This document shows, in pieces, positions 36,505 through 45,820 of a DNA stretch of 64,000 nucleotides. The DNA is from Paenibacillus marchantiophytorum (GTDB lineage Bacteria > Bacillota > Bacilli > Paenibacillales > NBRC-103111). The DNA lies in contig NZ_BMHE01000007.1 in assembly GCF_014640555.1 (NCBI RefSeq), positions 186,001-250,000 on the forward strand, in the 5' to 3' direction. Both the position numbers and the translations under genes were made by a program. A model generated the notes under the pieces. It saw only the letters and a program-made list of their open reading frames with translations, had not been told where the DNA came from and made no database searches. Position 1 is the first letter of the stretch, and every line of letters begins with the position of its first letter.

Positions 36505-37689
36505 ATGTCAAGAACATGGCAAATCTATGTGTTAGCCCTACTCAGTTTTCTAGTCGGAACATCGGAGTTTATCATTGCCGGAATTTTGGATAAAATCTCG
36601 GACACTCTGCACATTTCCTTAGTAGCCGCCGGCCAGCTCATCACTGTCTTTTCACTCGTTTATGCACTCGGAACTCCCGTGATCATGGCCTTCACCTCGG
36701 GGTGGAATCGGCGTAAATTACTCCTCTTCGGACTCAGCCTTTTCGTCATAGCGAATGCGCTCGCCTTCGTCATGCCCGGATTCGGCTTATTCATCAGCGC
36801 TCGCGTCCTGATGGCGCTCGGCGCAGGTGTTGTCGTCGTAACATCATTAAGCATCGCCGCTATGATCGCCCCCCAAGGCAAGCAGGCGAGCGCCATCGCA
36901 ACCGTCATTACAGGTTTCACTGCCGCACTGATTGTAGGCGTGCCACTCGGCAGAATGCTGGCTGCTGCTTATGACTGGAAAGTCGTTTTTGGCGGAATAG
37001 CCGCCCTTGGTTTATTGGCTATGGTCGTGATTTCCCTCACGATTCCCGCTTTGCAAGGCGAAGCCGCCATTCCGCTGCGCAAACAACTAGCTCTCTTGAA
37101 AAATCCAAAACTGACCCTGGCTTTAGCCGTAAGCTTTTTCTGGCTGGGCGGTTACTCCATCGCTTACACTTACATTTCCCCCTACTTGCTAACCATCACC
37201 GGTATGGGTGAGAAAACATTGAGCACTGCCCTTTTCGCCTTCGGTATCGCCAGTCTCGTCGGTTCCAAGCTCGGTGGCTTCAGCACAGACCGTTGGGGTG
37301 TCCAACGCACACTGCTCTCAGGCATGCTTTTGCACATGATCACACTCATTCTCTTAACTATGGCCGCGCACTCGCCAAGCGTCGTTTTCCTGCTGCTGCT
37401 CCTATGGTCCTTCTCGGCATGGTCATCGGGTCCTACGCAGCAATATAATTTGGTCGCCCTCGCCCCCGAATCATCAGGCATTATGCTCAGCCTAAACAGC
37501 TCCGTAATGCAGTTGGCCATGGCAGGAGGAGCCGGCGTCGGCGGTGTTGTCGTGAGCCAGATTTCCCTCACATCCGTCACTTGGATTGGCGCAATCGGCG
37601 TGGGCATCGCGCTGGCTATCACCATCTTTTCATCTAGGCGATCCACTGTTGCTGATGATACGAAAGCTGAAGCTTTGCAGCACGCTTAA
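36505..37689 (+). CDS. MFS transporter, DHA1 drug/sugar-efflux type
   Basis: A 394-residue permease with 12 hydrophobic helices. The N-terminus LLSFLVGTSEFIIAGILDKI, GWNRRKLLLFGL in loop 2-3 and RVLMALGAG in helix 4 match the AraJ/PucJ-like DHA1 group of proton-coupled efflux proteins. A VPLGRMLAAAYDWKVVF stretch corresponds to motif C and its flank. The start follows AGAGGT; an upstream in-frame ATG is less well placed. The gene pairs with the ArsR regulator in front, a common inducible-efflux arrangement. Substrate unknown. Confidence 0.88.
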   Translation: MSRTWQIYVLALLSFLVGTSEFIIAGILDKISDTLHISLVAAGQLITVFSLVYALGTPVIMAFTSGWNRRKLLLFGLSLFVIANALAFVMPGFGLFISARVLMALGAGVVVVTSLSIAAMIAPQGKQASAIATVITGFTAALIVGVPLGRMLAAAYDWKVVFGGIAALGLLAMVVISLTIPALQGEAAIPLRKQLALLKNPKLTLALAVSFFWLGGYSIAYTYISPYLLTITGMGEKTLSTALFAFGIASLVGSKLGGFSTDRWGVQRTLLSGMLLHMITLILLTMAAHSPSVVFLLLLLWSFSAWSSGPTQQYNLVALAPESSGIMLSLNSSVMQLAMAGGAGVGGVVVSQISLTSVTWIGAIGVGIALAITIFSSRRSTVADDTKAEALQHA

Positions 37690-37704
37690 AAGCGTGCGCG
37701 TTGC

Positions 37705-37895
37705 ATAGACGACAGATAGAGAGGGATAGACGAAGGAAAGGCGAAGGATAGAGAAGGATAGAGAAGGATAGACGAAGGATAGAGAGGGATAGACGAAGGA
37801 TAGAGAGGGATAGACGAAGGATAGAGAAGGATAGACGAAGGATAGAGAGGGATAGACGAAGGATAGAGAGGGATAGACGAAGGATAGAGAGGGAT
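37705..37895. repeat. Minisatellite with 11-bp units
   Basis: About 17 tandem units alternating between GGATAGACGAA and GGATAGAGAGG/GGATAGAGAA forms, a higher-order period of 22 bases. It starts 16 bases after the MFS stop codon and ends at the transcription terminator. Eleven bases is not a multiple of three, and no protein is encoded. Confidence 0.9.
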
Positions 37896-37930
37896 GATCC
37901 GGCTGCCTAGCCTTGGATTATCCTTTTTTT
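37892..37930 (+). terminator. Terminator of the ArsR/MFS unit, after the minisatellite
   Basis: GGATGATCC pairs with GGATTATCC (one G-U) across a 14-base loop and is followed by seven T residues. The transcript would carry the whole minisatellite in its 3' untranslated part. Confidence 0.8.
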
Positions 37931-37960
37931 ATTAAAACAGGGACAGCCTTTACGTGCTAG

Positions 37961-38615
37961 CGCGGAAGTCAAGATACGCTACTGGCGGGGGAGTTAGCTT
38001 GGAGGGTTGGGAGAACGCGGAGAGTAGCTGCACGGGAAAGTAGCTGATTGGTTGGACGGGACGGCAGCCGTCAGTCGTAAATCGGTCCATGTGCGCAGCC
38101 TCGCGGAACTACGTTCCGCTATTTGTGACAAATTGGCCGATGTAAGCGCCCAACGGGAACTACGTTCCGCTATTTTGCCTCAATTCGCCCAATTTGAGGG
38201 CAAAACTGCGAAATAGAGGAACAGAGTTCCGCGGGAAGTCCATTTAGCCTGGTTTTGCCAAAATAGCGGAACGACGTTCCCTCCGAAAGTCGAAGCTACT
38301 GGTGGTGGGGTTGGGCTGGAGGGTTGGGAGAACGTGGAGAGTAGCTGCAAGGGAAAGTAGCTGATTGGTTGGACGGGGCCGCAGCCGTCAGTCGGTAAAT
38401 CGGTCGATGTGCGCAGCCTCGCGGAACTACGTTCCGCTATATGTGACAAATTGACCGATGTGCGCAGCCCAGGGGAACTACGTTCCGCTATTTCGCCTCA
38501 ATTCGCCCATTTCGAGTGCAAAACTGCGAAATAGAGGAACAGAGTTCCGCGGGAAGTCCATTTAGCCTGGTTTTTACCAAAATAGCGGAACGACGTTCCC
38601 TCTGAAAGTTGAAGC
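37961..38615. repeat. Family 1 repeat block, two units, reverse orientation
   Basis: Two ~300-base units that match the reverse complement of the block at the window start. Each has GCGGAACTACGTTCCGCTAT, GGGAACTACGTTCCGCTATT, AATAGAGGAACAGAGTTCCG and AATAGCGGAACGACGTTCCC, plus the outer part with GTTGGGAGAACG and GTAGCTGCA. The palindromic cores are better preserved here than in the single copies. It fills the gap before the allophanate hydrolase operon end. Confidence 0.85.
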
Positions 38616-38635
38616 TACTCCGCAAAAAGCGAAAT

Positions 38636-38682
38636 AGAGGATCGTCGCCCCCACCTCTCGGTGGAAGGAGCAACGATCCTCT
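38636..38682 (-). terminator. Terminator of the carboxylase/allophanate hydrolase operon
   Basis: AGAGGATCGT and ACGATCCTCT form a perfect 10-bp stem with further pairing inside. On the minus strand it is followed by ATTTCGCTTTTTG. The stem resembles family 1 cores, as if a repeat copy had become the terminator. Confidence 0.65.
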
Positions 38683-38709
38683 GCTTCCAGGCGGGCCGGA
38701 GCACCCGCC

Positions 38710-40554
38710 TTATAAAGGCACCACTTGGCGCCAGCCGCCAAGGGAAGTAACATCTTCCGCGCCTGCGGCCGCGTAAGCTTCACAAACGAAACCCGGGACT
38801 TCCGTGCCGTCCCGGAGCTCAACCTTGCCGATCCCCAGCGGAGCTGGGATCGCCGCCGCGAAGCCGCCGAACGCCTCCAGCGGCATCTCCCAAATCTCCA
38901 GCCGGATGGCGGAGCCGCCCTGCTGCCGCTTGATCAACCCCGGCTTCGCCGGTGTGGTTGGCAGTTTCACGAGGCTGTAAGCCGCCGCAGTTTCATCCTC
39001 ACGGATGAAACGCGCCCCACAGCCAAGCATCTGCTTCTCCAGCGGATAGCCGCGCATGTGCAACCCACAGACCGCAACCAGCGTCGTGGCCCGCTCAGAA
39101 GCTGCACTTTCTCTCGCAGCCCCGCTCGCCTTCTCACTCACCGACTCGCTCTCACTCACGCCCTCACTCGCCACAAAACCCACCAAACTGCCCACGAACT
39201 GCTCCGCCGCGCCGCAGATCAACCCCTCCTCTTCAGCAAGCCCGAAGAAGGTAATCCCAAAAGGCGTCCGCTCAGCCGCATCCGCTGCCGGAACCGCAAC
39301 CGCGCACAAATCAAGCAAGTTGCAATGATTGGTGTAGCGTCCCATATCCCGATTCGTGCTGATCGGATCAGCGAGCACTTGCTCACGCGACCACGTACCG
39401 CCGCAGGTTGGCATGACGAGCACCGCGTCCTTGAGCAGTTTACGCGCTTCGAGCTTAAACTGCTGAAGCTTATGCATCGCTGTGAAGACAGACGCAGCAT
39501 CATACTCGACCGCAGCGCCCGAGCGGAGAATCCGCTCCGTCACCGGATACGCAATCCCTGGATGGGCCTCAATAAAACTACCCAACGCTGCCCAACGTTC
39601 AGCCACCCACGGCCCTTCATATAGAATCGCCGCCGCTTGGGCGAATAACGTAACATCTACATATTCAATGGAGATATCAGGGTTCATCTTCTTCAGAGCA
39701 GCAACCGCCGCCTCCCAAGCAGCCTGATACTCAGCAGCAAAAGGACCATAGAAATCCAGCGCCCCTTCCGGAAGCAGCACTTTGCCCGGAAGGGAAGATA
39801 CCCCTCTTGTCACATAGCGTGACCAAGGGTCTTCCGCATGAACCCCCCGCGCCACATGATCCACGGCCAGCGCATCTTCCAAACTGTGCGCGAACACGGT
39901 GACACAGTCCAGACTCGCGCAAGCCGGAACTACCCCTTTGGTTGGCCAAGCGCCGAGGCTCGGCTTATAGCCAACCAAGCGGTTCAAAGCCGCAGGCACG
40001 CGGCCCGAGCCTGCGGTATCCGTGCCCAGCGAGAAGACCGCTTGCCCGCGGGCCACCGAGACAGCGGAGCCGGAGCTCGAGCCGCCGCTAATCAGTTCCG
40101 GGCGCAGCGCGTTATGCGTGTCGCCATAAGGGCTTCTCGCGCCGACAAGTCCTGTCGCGAATTGATCCAAGTTCGTTTTGCCGACCGGAATAGCTCCTGC
40201 GGCAATCAACCTTTCCACGACGCCTGCATGTTCCGACGGCGTATAAGCATACTCCGCGCAGCCAGCCGTCGTCGGCACCCCTGCCAGATCAATGTTATCT
40301 TTGATCGCAAAAGGAATTCCCCAAAGCGGAGCATCCGCCATCGCGATTTTATCCAATCTGTCTAAGTAAGGCTGCATTAGCTCCAGCGAAGGCGGGGTAA
40401 TCCAGATATGCATCGTTGCGTCCTCCGAGGACCGCTGAACGATAGTCGCTGCGATATCCTGCGGTGTTAACTCCCGCTTTGCATACTTGTCCCGCAACCA
40501 GGATAGCGTCAACTCGCTCGGAATTTCGATTTCATCTTTTTTGATCTCGTTCAT
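38710..40554 (-). CDS. atzF: Allophanate hydrolase (AtzF-like)
   Basis: A 614-residue amidase-signature enzyme that converts allophanate to ammonia and CO2. The Ser-cisSer-Lys triad is visible: Lys85 in AIKDNIDL, Ser159-161 in GGSSSGS and Ser183 in DTAGSGR. Amidase domain 1 to about 440; then an acidic/Ser-rich linker (SEGVSESESVSEKASGAA) and the C-terminal domain (~490-614), whose role is less defined. The start follows GAGGAGGGGAC; a longer start is less likely. It begins 16 bases after the carboxylase stop. In this operon it handles the allophanate made from carboxylated guanidine or urea. Confidence 0.93.
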   Translation of the reverse strand: MNEIKKDEIEIPSELTLSWLRDKYAKRELTPQDIAATIVQRSSEDATMHIWITPPSLELMQPYLDRLDKIAMADAPLWGIPFAIKDNIDLAGVPTTAGCAEYAYTPSEHAGVVERLIAAGAIPVGKTNLDQFATGLVGARSPYGDTHNALRPELISGGSSSGSAVSVARGQAVFSLGTDTAGSGRVPAALNRLVGYKPSLGAWPTKGVVPACASLDCVTVFAHSLEDALAVDHVARGVHAEDPWSRYVTRGVSSLPGKVLLPEGALDFYGPFAAEYQAAWEAAVAALKKMNPDISIEYVDVTLFAQAAAILYEGPWVAERWAALGSFIEAHPGIAYPVTERILRSGAAVEYDAASVFTAMHKLQQFKLEARKLLKDAVLVMPTCGGTWSREQVLADPISTNRDMGRYTNHCNLLDLCAVAVPAADAAERTPFGITFFGLAEEEGLICGAAEQFVGSLVGFVASEGVSESESVSEKASGAARESAASERATTLVAVCGLHMRGYPLEKQMLGCGARFIREDETAAAYSLVKLPTTPAKPGLIKRQQGGSAIRLEIWEMPLEAFGGFAAAIPAPLGIGKVELRDGTEVPGFVCEAYAAAGAEDVTSLGGWRQVVPL

Positions 40555-40570
40555 ACCTATGTCCCCTCCT

Positions 40571-43500
40571 CTATGCAGATTGCGCAATCCCTAGAATCAG
40601 CTGCCCCGCGTGAATTTGATCCCCCGGCTTCACCTGAATTATCGACACAATGCCATCACACGGCGCATGCTGCGGGAACTCCATTTTCATACTTTCCAGG
40701 ATTGCTAATGGATCGCCTTTCTTCACTTGCTCACCCGGCGACACGAGGACTTTCCACACACTGCCTGGCATGATGCCGCGCACCGCAATGGTCCCTGCTG
40801 GCAATTCATCCTCCGGCGCTTCGCTCACCGCTTCCTGCTCTGACACGTATTCGGCCAGTCCCTTGGCCTTCCAGCTCTCGCGCTCTTCTTTGAACGCTAT
40901 TTGCTGTTGGGTACGGAATGTAGCAGCATCTCCCTCAATCTCACTGAGGAACTGCAAATACTCGCCTAAATCGAAGGTCGTCTCTTGAATATCCGCTTCA
41001 TACCGCCCTCTTGGGAAGTCCTCCCGCAATTGCAACAGTTCTTCCGCGCTGACCTCATAGAACTGAATTTGATCAAAAAATCTCAATAACCAAGGTTTGC
41101 CTGCCTTAAAACTCTCCGTTGAGCGCAGACGATTCCACATTTGAATGGTACGCCCTACGAACTGATATCCGCCTGGGCCTTCCATCCCGTACACACACAT
41201 GTAGGCTCCGCCGATACCAACGGCATTTTCCGGTGTCCATGTGCGGGCCGGATTATATTTGGTCGTGACCAAACGGTGGCGAGGATCAACCGGCGTAGCG
41301 ACCGGAGCCCCGAGATACACATCTCCCAAACCAAGCACCAGGTAGTTGGCGTCAAACACAATCTTTTTCACATCATCTATCGTATCTAAGCCGTTAATGC
41401 GCTGAATGAATGCTAGATTGCTAGGACACCAAGGCGCATCAGGCCGCACTCCTTGTTGGTAGCGTTCAATCGCAAGCTGTGTTGCCGGATCATCCCAGGA
41501 CAGCGGCAAGCGCACAATTCGCGAAGGCACGCGGAACTCTTCTAACGGAGGCAGCGCTGCATCAATAGCAACTACTCTCTCACAAGCTTCAATTACGGTA
41601 ATTCGGGAAGGGTCAATATGAATTTGCAGGGAGCGAATCCCCGGTGTCAGATCCAAGACCGGGATCGAGCCACTCACCACAATCGCTTGCAGCAAAGCCT
41701 GAACTTGGAAACGCAGCAGCAAATCGAGCTCCAACTCGCCATATTCAACAAGCAAGTTCTGATCCCCGCAACAGCGAATTGTGATTGGGAACCTGCGATT
41801 GTCTACCTCGTGGAAAAGACGCGGATACTCCGGCGTGATTTCCGCATTAACAGCAGGCAGCTCCGCTTGCTCCAAACGTGCCAATTCCCCTTTGCCAATC
41901 GCTTGCAAGTTACGTTCCTGCATATCTCGCAGAGCTTCCGCTTCCGAAAGTGTCAGCAGATGAAACCGAACGGAATCGCCAGGATGCAGCTGACCCAGCT
42001 TCCAGAATTCCGCCGACGCCGTCGTCACCGGACAGACGAACCCTCCCAAACTCGGCCCGTCAGGACCCAGCAAAATCGGCATATCTCCGGTCAAATCCAG
42101 CGTTCCGATGGCATAAGCATTATCGTGAATATTCGAAGGATGCAGCCCTGCCTCTCCCCCATCCTCACGTGTCCACAACGGAGCAGGCCCTTTCAAGCGA
42201 ACACCCGTCCTCGAGGAATTGAAATGAACTTCCCAACTCGTTTCCGTCAATTGATCCAAGTATTTGGCATCCAAAAATTCACCCGTACAATGCGGCCCGG
42301 GAATAACGCCAATCGTCCACTCGCGCGTCATCGCCGGGCGATGAGGCACAGCAAGTTCCACCGCTTCTTGCACAGGGCTTCCACCTCTGTTCACGCCCAG
42401 CACATCACCCGGCCGCAAGGCACGGCCGCCATGCCCACCAAAACCGCCCAGCGTAAATGTGGCAGAGCTGCCGAGAATCCGCGGCATATCCAAGCCGCCG
42501 CTGATGAGCAGATACGCGCGCATGCCTTCTTTGGCTTCGCCAAAGCTCAGGATTTGCCCGCGTGCGGCGAACACTGGCTTATAGGTTGCGATGGCTGAAC
42601 CATCCAGCTCCGCTTGCATATCCGCGCCAGTAACACAGAACCACATGTCGCTGCGGAACTTGTAGGCGCCTCCGCGCAGCGTCATTTCCAAACCGGGGGC
42701 ATCGTCAGCGTTGCCCAGCAGTTTGTTGCCGATTCGGAACGAGAACGGATCCATCGGGCCGCAAGGCGGCACACCCACGTCCCAGTGGCCGATTCGGCCC
42801 GGGAAATCCTGCACAGTGGTTTGGATGCCGCCATCCACAACTTCCAGAGCCCGTTCTGTCGGCTCGAATGTATGCAACAATTGCGTGTAGACGTTGCCGT
42901 CTACGCAATCCTTCTCTTGCAAGAGAGCCTGCAGATATTGCAGATTCGTCGTCAGACCATACATGCGCGTTTCACTTAACGCATCAATCAATTTCCCGAT
43001 CGCATCCTCACGGTCAGTGCCATGAACAATGATTTTGGCCAGCATCGGATCGTATAACGTTGTTACCGTCAGCCCATCCCGCACCCAAGTCTCGTTGCGC
43101 GATCGGTTCGAAAACACCGCACGGTCCAACTGCCCCGCGCTCGGACGGAACTGCTGAAGGCAGTCCTCCGCATAGATCCGCGCTTGTATGCTGTGGCCTT
43201 GCGGCTTGCGAATGAGAGACTGAATGTCACGCAGCTCATCCGCCGCTTCGCGCACCATCCACTCAACAAGATCAACACCCAGCACTTCCTCCGTTACGCC
43301 ATGCTCAACTTGAAGTCGGGTATTCACTTCCAGGAAATAGAACTCGCACGTTTCCGGGTCATACAAGTATTCGATTGTCCCTGCACTGCGATAGCCCACT
43401 TCGGCAGCCAGCCGCTTCGCAGAGGCAAACATCGCTTCGCGTACTTCATCAGACAAGTTTGGCGCCGGGCTTTCTTCAATGACCTTTTGATTGCGGCGTT

Positions 43501-44191
43501 GTATGGAGCAATCCCGTTCTCCCAGAGTAACGACTTCACCGAAGTTATTGCCGAATATTTGCACCTCGACATGACGCGCTCTGGCGATATATTTCTCCAG
43601 AAACATCCCGCCGTTCTTGAAATTCGTCTCCGCCAAATGACGCACGCTATCGAAAGCAGCTCTCAACGAAGCCTCATCTGCGCATACGCGCATCCCGATG
43701 CCTCCCCCACCCGCTGTGCTTTTGAGAATAACAGGGTAGCCAATACGGCTTGCTTCGGAGATCGCCTCTTCGAGTTCTGTAATCAGCGGAGTTCCCGGCA
43801 GCATGGGCACGCCAGCTCTTTCCGCGATTTCACGAGCCGAATGCTTGAGTCCGAACATCTCCATTTGCTCCGGCGTAGGGCCGATAAACACGATGCCGTT
43901 GTCGCGACAAGCACGGGCGAACTCGGCATTTTCGCTCAAAAAGCCATAGCCGGGATGAATCGCTTGCGCACCGGTTTCCAGCGCTGTTTGCATAATCAAC
44001 TCTGTATTCAAATAGCTTTCCTTCGCCGGACCGTCACCGATCAGAACCGCCTCATCGGCGCCATCGACGTGCAAGCTATCTTGATCCGCTCCTGTATACA
44101 CAGCTACTGAGGCTACTCCGAGCTTGCGTAAAGTACGTTCAATTCGTACGGCGATCGCACCGCGATTGGCGATTAGCACTTTGGTGAACAT
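40571..44191 (-). CDS. Biotin-dependent guanidine (or urea) carboxylase
   Basis: A 1206-residue multidomain enzyme. Biotin carboxylase domain (1 to about 450; KVLIANRGAIAVRI, ATP-grasp TAGGGGIGMR, EVNTRLQVEH); carboxyltransferase region with KipA-like (~460-780) and KipI-like (~800-1010) halves; C-terminal biotinyl domain with ILESMKMEFP, biotinylated Lys1169. It is usually annotated urea carboxylase. The guanidine-I riboswitch, two DUF1989 genes and the permease across the divergon argue for guanidine. Asp699 in LDLTGD lies where, from memory, urea carboxylases carry Asn (INFTGD), a change linked with guanidine preference. The ATG is set by AAGGAG. Confidence 0.9.
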   Translation of the reverse strand: MFTKVLIANRGAIAVRIERTLRKLGVASVAVYTGADQDSLHVDGADEAVLIGDGPAKESYLNTELIMQTALETGAQAIHPGYGFLSENAEFARACRDNGIVFIGPTPEQMEMFGLKHSAREIAERAGVPMLPGTPLITELEEAISEASRIGYPVILKSTAGGGGIGMRVCADEASLRAAFDSVRHLAETNFKNGGMFLEKYIARARHVEVQIFGNNFGEVVTLGERDCSIQRRNQKVIEESPAPNLSDEVREAMFASAKRLAAEVGYRSAGTIEYLYDPETCEFYFLEVNTRLQVEHGVTEEVLGVDLVEWMVREAADELRDIQSLIRKPQGHSIQARIYAEDCLQQFRPSAGQLDRAVFSNRSRNETWVRDGLTVTTLYDPMLAKIIVHGTDREDAIGKLIDALSETRMYGLTTNLQYLQALLQEKDCVDGNVYTQLLHTFEPTERALEVVDGGIQTTVQDFPGRIGHWDVGVPPCGPMDPFSFRIGNKLLGNADDAPGLEMTLRGGAYKFRSDMWFCVTGADMQAELDGSAIATYKPVFAARGQILSFGEAKEGMRAYLLISGGLDMPRILGSSATFTLGGFGGHGGRALRPGDVLGVNRGGSPVQEAVELAVPHRPAMTREWTIGVIPGPHCTGEFLDAKYLDQLTETSWEVHFNSSRTGVRLKGPAPLWTREDGGEAGLHPSNIHDNAYAIGTLDLTGDMPILLGPDGPSLGGFVCPVTTASAEFWKLGQLHPGDSVRFHLLTLSEAEALRDMQERNLQAIGKGELARLEQAELPAVNAEITPEYPRLFHEVDNRRFPITIRCCGDQNLLVEYGELELDLLLRFQVQALLQAIVVSGSIPVLDLTPGIRSLQIHIDPSRITVIEACERVVAIDAALPPLEEFRVPSRIVRLPLSWDDPATQLAIERYQQGVRPDAPWCPSNLAFIQRINGLDTIDDVKKIVFDANYLVLGLGDVYLGAPVATPVDPRHRLVTTKYNPARTWTPENAVGIGGAYMCVYGMEGPGGYQFVGRTIQMWNRLRSTESFKAGKPWLLRFFDQIQFYEVSAEELLQLREDFPRGRYEADIQETTFDLGEYLQFLSEIEGDAATFRTQQQIAFKEERESWKAKGLAEYVSEQEAVSEAPEDELPAGTIAVRGIMPGSVWKVLVSPGEQVKKGDPLAILESMKMEFPQHAPCDGIVSIIQVKPGDQIHAGQLILGIAQSA

Positions 44192-44240
44192 CGTAACCAC
44201 ACTCCTTCGAATATCTTGAACGGCTATGCCGTAAACTCGC

Positions 44241-44891
44241 TCACTTTTCCCAAATTAGAACTTGAATCGGTGTCGGATTGTAGGCATTGCATGGATTATT
44301 GAGCTGCGGACAGTTGCTGATCAGCACCATCGAGCTTCCCAAAGACTCCATCTCCACATAACAGCCTGGCGCAGATACCCCATCATCGAACTTCAGCCCG
44401 CCATCGGCGCTGACCGGTACGTTCATAAAGAAATTAATATTCGGCGCCAAATCACGCTTCGTATACGCCCCGTCCTGTCCCGCCAACTGCAGCATGAAAG
44501 TGTCCCGGCAATTGTGCATCGAAAGCTTATCGTGCGAGTAGCGTACAGTATTGCTTTGCGCTGAACACGAACCCCCAACCGTATCATGGCGGCCGCACGT
44601 ATCCGCTACGATTCGCAGCAGCGCCTTGCCGGATTCCGCCCGCAGCACCGATCCTGTGCTCAGATAAATATTGCTTTGCCCCGCAATCGTAGCCACCGCA
44701 CTGTAGTGATCTTCTGGATTCTCCGCATCATAGAACAGCGTGTCTGCCGCCTGATTTCCTTCCAAATCCACAATACGGAGCACCTGCCCTGGCTTCAAAA
44801 CCTTCATCCAACCGTCCCCTGCTCGAACGACTTCGCTATGGATCGCGTCCTGGACTTTGCGAGAACTCTCTACTCGATTAAATACCGCCAT
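44241..44891 (-). CDS. DUF1989 protein, urea-carboxylase-associated 2 (carboxyguanidine deiminase subunit)
   Basis: A 216-residue protein of the DUF1989 family. It has GQVLRIVDLEGNQAADTLFY, TGSVLRAESGKALLRIV, a Cys/His-rich middle (DTCGRHDTVGGSC, SMHNCRDTF) and the terminal NCPQLNNPCNAYNPTPIQV. Published work on guanidine assimilation identified the two DUF1989 proteins of such operons as subunits of a carboxyguanidine deiminase, which releases ammonia to give allophanate. The Cys and His residues are candidate zinc ligands. It lies between its paralogue and the carboxylase gene (22- and 49-base gaps). AGGAGG precedes the ATG. Confidence 0.85.
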   Translation of the reverse strand: MAVFNRVESSRKVQDAIHSEVVRAGDGWMKVLKPGQVLRIVDLEGNQAADTLFYDAENPEDHYSAVATIAGQSNIYLSTGSVLRAESGKALLRIVADTCGRHDTVGGSCSAQSNTVRYSHDKLSMHNCRDTFMLQLAGQDGAYTKRDLAPNINFFMNVPVSADGGLKFDDGVSAPGCYVEMESLGSSMVLISNCPQLNNPCNAYNPTPIQVLIWEK

Positions 44892-44913
44892 TTTCGTTCC
44901 TCCTCCGCATGTT

Positions 44914-45633
44914 CTATAGGCCTAGCAGTGTGTGATATTCCCATGTATTTTCAAAAGCTCGGCGATTCTCCGAACGGTAATTCACACAATAATCATCTTC
45001 CGTCACAGGCTCAGCTGTGAGAATTTCGATGTTGACCGGCACGGATGGATACGACGTTCTCGGGTCAAGCGGATTCGGTGTATTGGATACGAGAAGCACA
45101 ATATCTAGTTCCGTACGAAGCGTAACCACAGCGCCTGCCGGGCAATGTTCCAAACTAAAGTGCATATCCCCTCGCTCATCGCAGAACACTTTGGAAAATA
45201 AATTAACCACCGGCATCATATCCCGCATGCTCAGTCCATTGCGCACCAACTCCACGGCAAAATTCTCCTGCCCGCTGCGCAGCCACGCATTCCGCTGCTG
45301 TCCGAAATCTGTCGCCCCATATTTGGCATCCGTCGCCTCTCGGCTCGTATACCCGCTGAGCGGATCATGCCAGCCGATGCTATCCTCGACCAGACTTGCC
45401 AGCACACGTCCATTGTCGCTCATCAGCACATGCCCTTTAGTCAAATGGGCCGTATATTGCGCCTTGAGTGTATCCGGCATATTGTAGCGTTCCGTTAGAT
45501 CCCTTGCGTGGAACAATTGAATAGACACATTCGCTCCCGCTTCCACTGCTGTAAACCGAATCAATTTCCCTCTGCCAATCGCTCCCGACCACTTGCCCCC
45601 AGGCCCTATCGTCATGCCCCAACTGTTAGCCAT
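44914..45633 (-). CDS. DUF1989 protein, urea-carboxylase-associated 1 (carboxyguanidine deiminase subunit)
   Basis: A 239-residue DUF1989 protein, first gene of the operon. It has GKLIRFTAVEAGANVSIQLFHA, KGHVLMSDNGRVLASLVED, GWHDPLSGY, SMRDMMPVVNLFSKVF and the terminal LVSNTPNPLDP. It is the partner of the downstream DUF1989 gene; together they should form the heteromeric carboxyguanidine deiminase. The start chosen has AAAGGAGTC seven bases upstream. A longer in-frame form starting at 45690 would begin inside the riboswitch terminator and is rejected. Expression is set by that riboswitch. Confidence 0.87.
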   Translation of the reverse strand: MANSWGMTIGPGGKWSGAIGRGKLIRFTAVEAGANVSIQLFHARDLTERYNMPDTLKAQYTAHLTKGHVLMSDNGRVLASLVEDSIGWHDPLSGYTSREATDAKYGATDFGQQRNAWLRSGQENFAVELVRNGLSMRDMMPVVNLFSKVFCDERGDMHFSLEHCPAGAVVTLRTELDIVLLVSNTPNPLDPRTSYPSVPVNIEILTAEPVTEDDYCVNYRSENRRAFENTWEYHTLLGL

Positions 45634-45664
45634 GCTATCCGACTCCTTTGCGATGTAGTTAAAC

Positions 45665-45793
45665 AAAAAGGGAGACATCACAAGACTCAAGTGTCTTGGT
45701 GATATCTCCCAGGTTTTTATCCTTCCGTGTCGCTCTCCTACAAGAGCGGTTTACTCTCGGACCAGCCCGGTTGTCGCCGGCGGAACCCTAGTA
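45665..45793 (-). promoter_or_regulatory. Guanidine-I (ykkC) riboswitch with terminator, minus strand
   Basis: On the minus strand the aptamer (45704-45793) reads CTAGGGTTCCG, then GGGCTGGTCCGAGAG, ACACGGAAGGATAAAA and CCTGGGAG, the conserved core of guanidine-I aptamers. GGGAGA-YATCAC and GTGATGTCTCCC then form a long intrinsic terminator followed by five T residues (45665-45710), whose 5' arm overlaps the aptamer end. Guanidine binding should prevent termination and turn on the DUF1989/carboxylase operon. Confidence 0.93.
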
Positions 45794-45820
45794 AACAATC
45801 ATTATTCGTTTGTGTTACTA

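Noticed and set aside
37705-37895. Possible CRISPR array
   Set aside because: Units are 11 bases with no unique spacers and no cas genes nearby; it is a minisatellite.
41618-42598. Plus-strand open frame of 326 codons inside the carboxylase gene
   Set aside because: Antisense shadow of a well-supported 1206-residue enzyme; Arg/Gln-rich with no recognisable domain.
45634-45690. N-terminal extension of the first DUF1989 protein
   Set aside because: The extension would be translated from the riboswitch terminator, whereas AAAGGAGTC lies just before the ATG at 45633.
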